Part shown: positions 38,065 through 41,265 of the stretch, in pieces | Position numbering within the stretch: position 1 is the stretch's first letter | Layout: the number at the start of each line of letters is the position of its first letter | Origin: a virus | Virus record (IMG/VR): IMGVR_UViG_3300025133_000252 | Coordinates: 1 to 41,265 of that record | Strand: one strand, 5' to 3' | DNA length: 41,265 nucleotides | The notes under the pieces: generated by a model | Seen by the model: the letters and a program-made list of their open reading frames with translations, nothing else | Told to the model about the DNA's origin: nothing | Databases searched by the model: none | Program-made: the position numbers and the translations under genes

Positions 38065-38941
38065 GGCACACCTCCTTGAACGCGCAGTAGCCTTTGCCGC
38101 TGCCTCGGCCGCAGAAGAAGTTGGCAGCGTCGTCGTGCCGCATGAGGAACTCCTCTCCTGGGTCCTCCTGGTTGGCTGCTGCCTCGAAGGCAGCGATCAG
38201 GCGGGCCTTCTCGGCCTCGAGTACGTCGGCCGTGACGAGGCGGGGCTTCAGGGGTTGGGTCAGGCTGTCCCGGTTGATGCCGGCCATGATCGCGCCGCTG
38301 CCCAGGCAGTCCACCCCGGGCGAGTCAGCGTAGACCGTGAGCTGGCTGATGTAGCCGAACCCATCGGGGTCGTGGTCGAACAGGGCCTTGCCGTGCTTTT
38401 TGAACCCGAACCCACCCATGCTCTTGAAGTCAACGAGCTGCTTGGGGTGCGCCTCGATGACGTCAGCTGCGAGGTAGTCCGCTGCCACTTCGCTGTCGGT
38501 GACCTTGAGCAGGGTGTCGACGGTGCCCTTCTGGTTGTACTTCATGGCGTCCTTGGGCCACCAGTCGGGCAGGGTGACCGGCAGCTCGTAGAACCCGACG
38601 AACCCGGGCGGCATGGCTGACTGGAGGGCAGCGTAGGAGAGCTGATGCAGCACGTGGCCGATAGCGAACGTGGTCCCGATGTTGTCGGGCATGTCGCCAG
38701 ACGGCTGTCCTTGGTGGGCGTAGAAGGTTTGCCGAGCGCAGGCCAGGAAGGCCGACGGCCGGATCACCTTGGCCTCGTTGCGCTGGGACATCGCGTCGAA
38801 GATCAGGCCGGGGATCTCGACGAGGGCGAGGTTCAGGGCAGCGGTGTCCATGTTCTTGATGGACAGCCCGTGGGTGTGAAGAGCCTGAACGAACTTGGCC
38901 CAGGTGGGGTAGGGCTTCGCCGGCTTGGGGAGGAAGGTCAT
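38045..38941 (-). CDS. Cas4/RecB-like PD-(D/E)XK exonuclease, 298 aa
   Basis: The nuclease motifs appear in order: RPSAFLACARQ with Cys68 (motif before the core), His96 (FAIGHVLHQ), GTVD with Asp142, DFK with Asp171 and Lys173, and QLTVY with Gln200 and Tyr204. Cys277, Cys286 and Cys292 (FCGRGSGKGYCAFKEVC), with Cys68, give the four cysteines of the iron-sulfur form found in Cas4 and AddB. Phages use such enzymes to degrade or recombine DNA ends. No Cas genes or CRISPR repeats are nearby, so this is the phage type. A T-tailed hairpin separates it from the preceding gene. Confidence 0.85.
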   Translation of the reverse strand: MTFLPKPAKPYPTWAKFVQALHTHGLSIKNMDTAALNLALVEIPGLIFDAMSQRNEAKVIRPSAFLACARQTFYAHQGQPSGDMPDNIGTTFAIGHVLHQLSYAALQSAMPPGFVGFYELPVTLPDWWPKDAMKYNQKGTVDTLLKVTDSEVAADYLAADVIEAHPKQLVDFKSMGGFGFKKHGKALFDHDPDGFGYISQLTVYADSPGVDCLGSGAIMAGINRDSLTQPLKPRLVTADVLEAEKARLIAAFEAAANQEDPGEEFLMRHDDAANFFCGRGSGKGYCAFKEVCREQPSR

Positions 38942-38975
38942 AGGGGTATCTCTGTGGTCAGGTGTGGCAACAAAA

Positions 38976-39007
38976 GCAAGGTGCCCCTCCGCAGAGAGAC
39001 ACCTTGC
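38976..39007 (-). terminator. Rho-independent-like terminator before the exonuclease gene
   Basis: On the minus strand GCAAGGTG (39007-39000) pairs with CACCTTGC (38983-38976) around a 16-base loop. TTTTGTTG follows directly. It lies after the ssDNA-binding-like gene (stop 39033) and before the exonuclease start (38941). It may therefore reduce read-through into the last leftward genes. Confidence 0.65.
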
Positions 39008-39032
39008 CCACGGTAGTCCGCTCGCTCCTGCC

Positions 39033-39443
39033 CTAGCGGGGCGGGGTGAAGCGGAACTCGTCCCAGTCGCCGAAGTCGCCCGTCTCGTGGAAGACGGACA
39101 CGTCGACGATCTCGCCGATCAGGTCACGGGGGGCCTTGGTGACGGCCACCTCCTTGTCGGGCCAGACCGCCTTCATCAGCTTCATGTAGGTCGAACGGGG
39201 GCCGTTGACCTCCTTGAAGTTGACGTACTTGGCGAGGTCGCCGTCGTAGGCGTCGCAGTCGAAGGTCACCAGGAGCCGGGCCTTGGTGCCCTTCTCCTTG
39301 GCCTGCTCGTGCGGCTCGAAGGCGCGCACGTCGACGATGGTGCAGCCGGGGTAGGAACCCTCCGGCGTGCGGGGTTTCTTTCCCTCGAACTCGTCCTCGG
39401 TGAGGGTGGTGTTCAGCAGGGCATCGGGGTCGAAGTCACTCAT
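39033..39443 (-). CDS. Probable single-stranded DNA-binding protein, 136 aa
   Basis: Placed directly downstream of the polymerase, it has strands and turns in the order expected of an OB-fold: GSYPGCTIVDVRAFEPHEQA, then RLLVTFDCDAYDGDLAKYVN, later RDLIGEIVDVSVFHETGDFG. It also resembles short phage proteins of the DUF669/SSB-like type in its '..G.Y.....V...' start. No acidic Phe-ending C-terminal tail as in bacterial SSB is present (it ends FRFTPPR). The role is inferred from gene position and the predicted fold. It follows the 39446-39658 gene by two bases and ends before a terminator. Confidence 0.6.
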   Translation of the reverse strand: MSDFDPDALLNTTLTEDEFEGKKPRTPEGSYPGCTIVDVRAFEPHEQAKEKGTKARLLVTFDCDAYDGDLAKYVNFKEVNGPRSTYMKLMKAVWPDKEVAVTKAPRDLIGEIVDVSVFHETGDFGDWDEFRFTPPR

Positions 39444-39445
39444 GG

Positions 39446-39658
39446 TTAGTCGTCGGCTCTTGGGCCGCTCTCCGCTTGCTTGAGAATGTCTAGGAGGGAA
39501 AAACCGCTGTCGCCGGCAAGGGGTTTAGCCCTCAACAGCTTCTCTACGGCACCAGCCAGGGCCTCCCTTTCCCTGGGTGTTCTTTCGTCCATCTCCGTCA
39601 GGAGCTTGCGCACCTGTCTGTCGATGATGGTCTGGATCGTTTGATCGTCGTCGTTCAT
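39446..39658 (-). CDS. Small helical hypothetical protein, 70 aa
   Basis: The start at 39658 (MNDDDQTIQTIIDRQVRKLL) is chosen because its ATG overlaps the polymerase TGA as ATGA; the four-codon longer version lacks this. It is acidic at first and then helical (TPREREALAGAVEKLLRAKP), ending in a helix plus an acidic tail (FSLLDILKQAESGPRADD). It is coupled with the polymerase and the ssDNA-binding-like gene, so a replication accessory role is likely. Nothing more specific can be said. Confidence 0.7.
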   Translation of the reverse strand: MNDDDQTIQTIIDRQVRKLLTEMDERTPREREALAGAVEKLLRAKPLAGDSGFSLLDILKQAESGPRADD

Positions 39659-41265
39659 GCGTCGCCCCATGTGGGGCCAGTCGTCGCTTCGGCGGTAAAG
39701 CGTACCGCACCAAGGGCCTCGGGGAAAGCGCTGTTCGCTGCTTCCTCCATAACCTCTTGGACCGCCTGGGCTTTGGTTGCTGACACTCCTCCGGTCAGCA
39801 CCTCGTCGTGGACCGAGAGCAAGGGCTCGTGGCCTGCCCCCTCAACCGCGACCAGCGCCTTGCGCATGATCTCGGCAGCGGTCCCTTGGACCCGCATACT
39901 GATCCCCGGCCGGGTGTCGTCGTTGCCTCCGAAGACTCGGGTGCGCCCACCTTCGTTGCGGACAATGAAGTACGCTGCCGCCTCCTGCCAGACCCCGCCC
40001 ATCCACTCGTTGAGGTGATGTAGGTTGGTCAGGTAGTCGTCGAGGAACCGCTGTGCCTTGGCCTTGTGGACCTTCAGCTCGATGGCCAGTCGCTTGGCTC
40101 CCATCCCGTTGAGGATGCCGAAGTTGACCGCCTTGGCCCCGAACCGCTCTTCGTCGGTGATCTGGTCAGGGCGTTTAGACAGCATGACAGCCGCCACCTC
40201 GCGGTGCGGGCACCGACCAGCGGCGAAGGCTTCGAGGAGAACGGGCTCGTTGGCCAGGGCCGCAGCCACCCGTAGCTCCACTTGGCTGTAGTCACAGGCG
40301 ATGATGCCGGTGTTGTCCGGCGAGGTCATGCACTGCCTGATCGCCTTGCCCACAGGCCCCCGCTTCGGGATCTGCTGAAGGTTCGGGTCAGCGCAGGAGA
40401 AGCGCCCGGTGACGGTCATGGTGCTCCGCGTCTCGGGGTACAGGATGCCGTCTCTGGCCTTCGCCGCCAGCGGCAGCGTGAACGACGACCGCAGCTTCAG
40501 GGTCTTGCGGTGCTCGACGATCGTTGCCACCAAGGCATCGCCGCCCTCGATGAGGCGGTTCATGGTAAGCGCGTTGGTGCTCGGCCGCTTGGTCTTCTTG
40601 GTTCGGGGTAGGGTTCTCCCGTTGGCCATGAGCCACTCGCCCACCTTCATCGGCGAGCGTACGGTGTCGGCATCGATGCCGGCTGCAGCCAGCTCGTCCT
40701 CCAGGGCAAGGATGCTGGCATCCACCTCGGCCTCGACCGCCGCCAGCCGCTCGGGGATCAGGCGCAGCCCACGGTTCTCCATGCGCAAGAGGGCTTGCTC
40801 GGTGCGCCAATCCTCGTCGCGCTGCTTGGCCCCGAACTTCTGGGCCATCAGGCTCGACACGAGCAAGTCGTTGGCGAGGTACTCACAGAGATCCTGCTCG
40901 GGTACCTCTGCAATCCTGCCCTGCTTCAGCAGTGCCGGCGTCGGGATGTTGGGCCACCCGTAGACTGCAGCCACGTGGTCCATCGACTTGCGGCCAGCGG
41001 TGTTCTTGTAGTAGAGAGGCAGCAGCGTGTCCCACCAGGGCTCGACCGGGATCAGGTCGAGGGCATGGAAGTCGAACCGCAGGTTGTGGCCGACGAAGCG
41101 AAGGCGTGTAAACACCTCCTCGAGTCCCCACTCCTCGTACTCGTCCCGGGACACGATGAAGCAGTGCTGCCCACCCAAGGGCATCAGGCCGATCCACCAT
41201 GCGTAGTGCTTGGCGTCGGGACCCCGGACCTCGAGCCCGTTGGTCTCGGTGTCCATGACCCATTG
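39655..41265 (-). CDS. DNA polymerase, family A, with 3'-5' exonuclease (start lies at 1-12)
   Basis: The replicative polymerase, 540 aa when joined to positions 12-1. Exonuclease motifs: DTE at residues 9-11, VGHNLRFDFHAL, and YLANDL in exo III. Polymerase motifs: A is IIACDYSQVELR, B is RFGAKAVNFGILNGMG, and C is LLSVHDEV. The position equal to E. coli Phe762 is Phe. The position equal to Tyr766 is Asn, which is unusual. It has no thumb insertion like the T7 thioredoxin-binding loop that I can see, and is shorter than T7 polymerase (704 aa). A GTTTACACGCC motif copy lies in it near 41103. Its stop overlaps the next gene as ATGA. Confidence 0.92.
   Translation of the reverse strand, partial: QWVMDTETNGLEVRGPDAKHYAWWIGLMPLGGQHCFIVSRDEYEEWGLEEVFTRLRFVGHNLRFDFHALDLIPVEPWWDTLLPLYYKNTAGRKSMDHVAAVYGWPNIPTPALLKQGRIAEVPEQDLCEYLANDLLVSSLMAQKFGAKQRDEDWRTEQALLRMENRGLRLIPERLAAVEAEVDASILALEDELAAAGIDADTVRSPMKVGEWLMANGRTLPRTKKTKRPSTNALTMNRLIEGGDALVATIVEHRKTLKLRSSFTLPLAAKARDGILYPETRSTMTVTGRFSCADPNLQQIPKRGPVGKAIRQCMTSPDNTGIIACDYSQVELRVAAALANEPVLLEAFAAGRCPHREVAAVMLSKRPDQITDEERFGAKAVNFGILNGMGAKRLAIELKVHKAKAQRFLDDYLTNLHHLNEWMGGVWQEAAAYFIVRNEGGRTRVFGGNDDTRPGISMRVQGTAAEIMRKALVAVEGAGHEPLLSVHDEVLTGGVSATKAQAVQEVMEEAANSAFPEALGAVRFTAEATTGPTWGDA
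41103..41115 (-). promoter_or_regulatory. GCGTTTACACGCC motif copy (12/13)
   Basis: On the minus strand it reads GTGTTTACACGCC inside the polymerase gene, as GTG TTT ACA CGC C. The TTT and ACA codons are uncommon in this gene. A weaker form, GCGTTTAGACAGC, is at 40171-40183 in the same gene. Confidence 0.35.

Noticed and set aside
38045-38941. CRISPR-associated Cas4 with a nearby array
   Set aside because: The protein has Cas4-like motifs, but no spaced direct repeats and no other cas genes were found, so it is read as a phage exonuclease.

Overview
The window reads as one complete, circularly closing genome of a tailed phage with a podovirus (T7-like) virion plan. The last leftward ORF is open at the right edge. 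It continues in frame across the edge to an ATG at positions 12-10, giving a family A DNA polymerase that begins MTYPQWVMDTETNGL. The sequence is GC-rich, gene-dense and has almost no intergenic space. No integrase, phage RNA polymerase, tRNA or CRISPR array was recognised. A lipoprotein with a C-terminal membrane segment, matching the unimolecular spanin pattern, points to a Gram-negative host. The host itself cannot be named from the sequence.

Layout: two divergent transcription arms leave a roughly 630-base control region (11262-11894) and meet tail to tail at 37625-37647. The leftward arm (11261 down to 1, then 41265 down to 37625) holds small accessory genes and then replication genes. 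The accessory genes include several zinc-ribbon miniproteins, a SprT-like metallopeptidase, a RadC/JAMM protein, a Cro/CI-type regulator, and DUF3846- and DUF6378-like proteins. The replication genes are a ribbon-helix-helix regulator, a PrimPol-type primase, a compact UvrD-like helicase, DNA polymerase A, a likely ssDNA-binding protein and a Cas4/RecB-like exonuclease. Many of these genes are coupled by ATGA or TGATG overlaps.

The rightward arm (11895-37647) starts with a protein that weakly resembles a sigma factor. It continues with the large terminase, portal, a zinc-ribbon protein, scaffold, capsid, a connector, a very large tail protein (nozzle-like with inserted LamG-like domains), three internal/ejection proteins and a membrane protein (holin candidate). 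It ends with the spanin candidate, a RuvC-like resolvase, a ParB-like protein and a hypothetical protein. No endolysin was recognised.

The most unusual signals are in the DNA itself. Two intergenic loci 7 kb apart (4123-4346 and 11461-11596) share one architecture: a long outer inverted repeat enclosing an inverted pair of TCGTAAGT boxes. A second motif, near GCGTTTACACGCC, recurs through the leftward arm and a few rightward sites. It appears in different reading frames and in both orientations, often using codons that look rare here. The tail-to-tail junction is a hairpin that contains both stop codons and encodes both C-termini.
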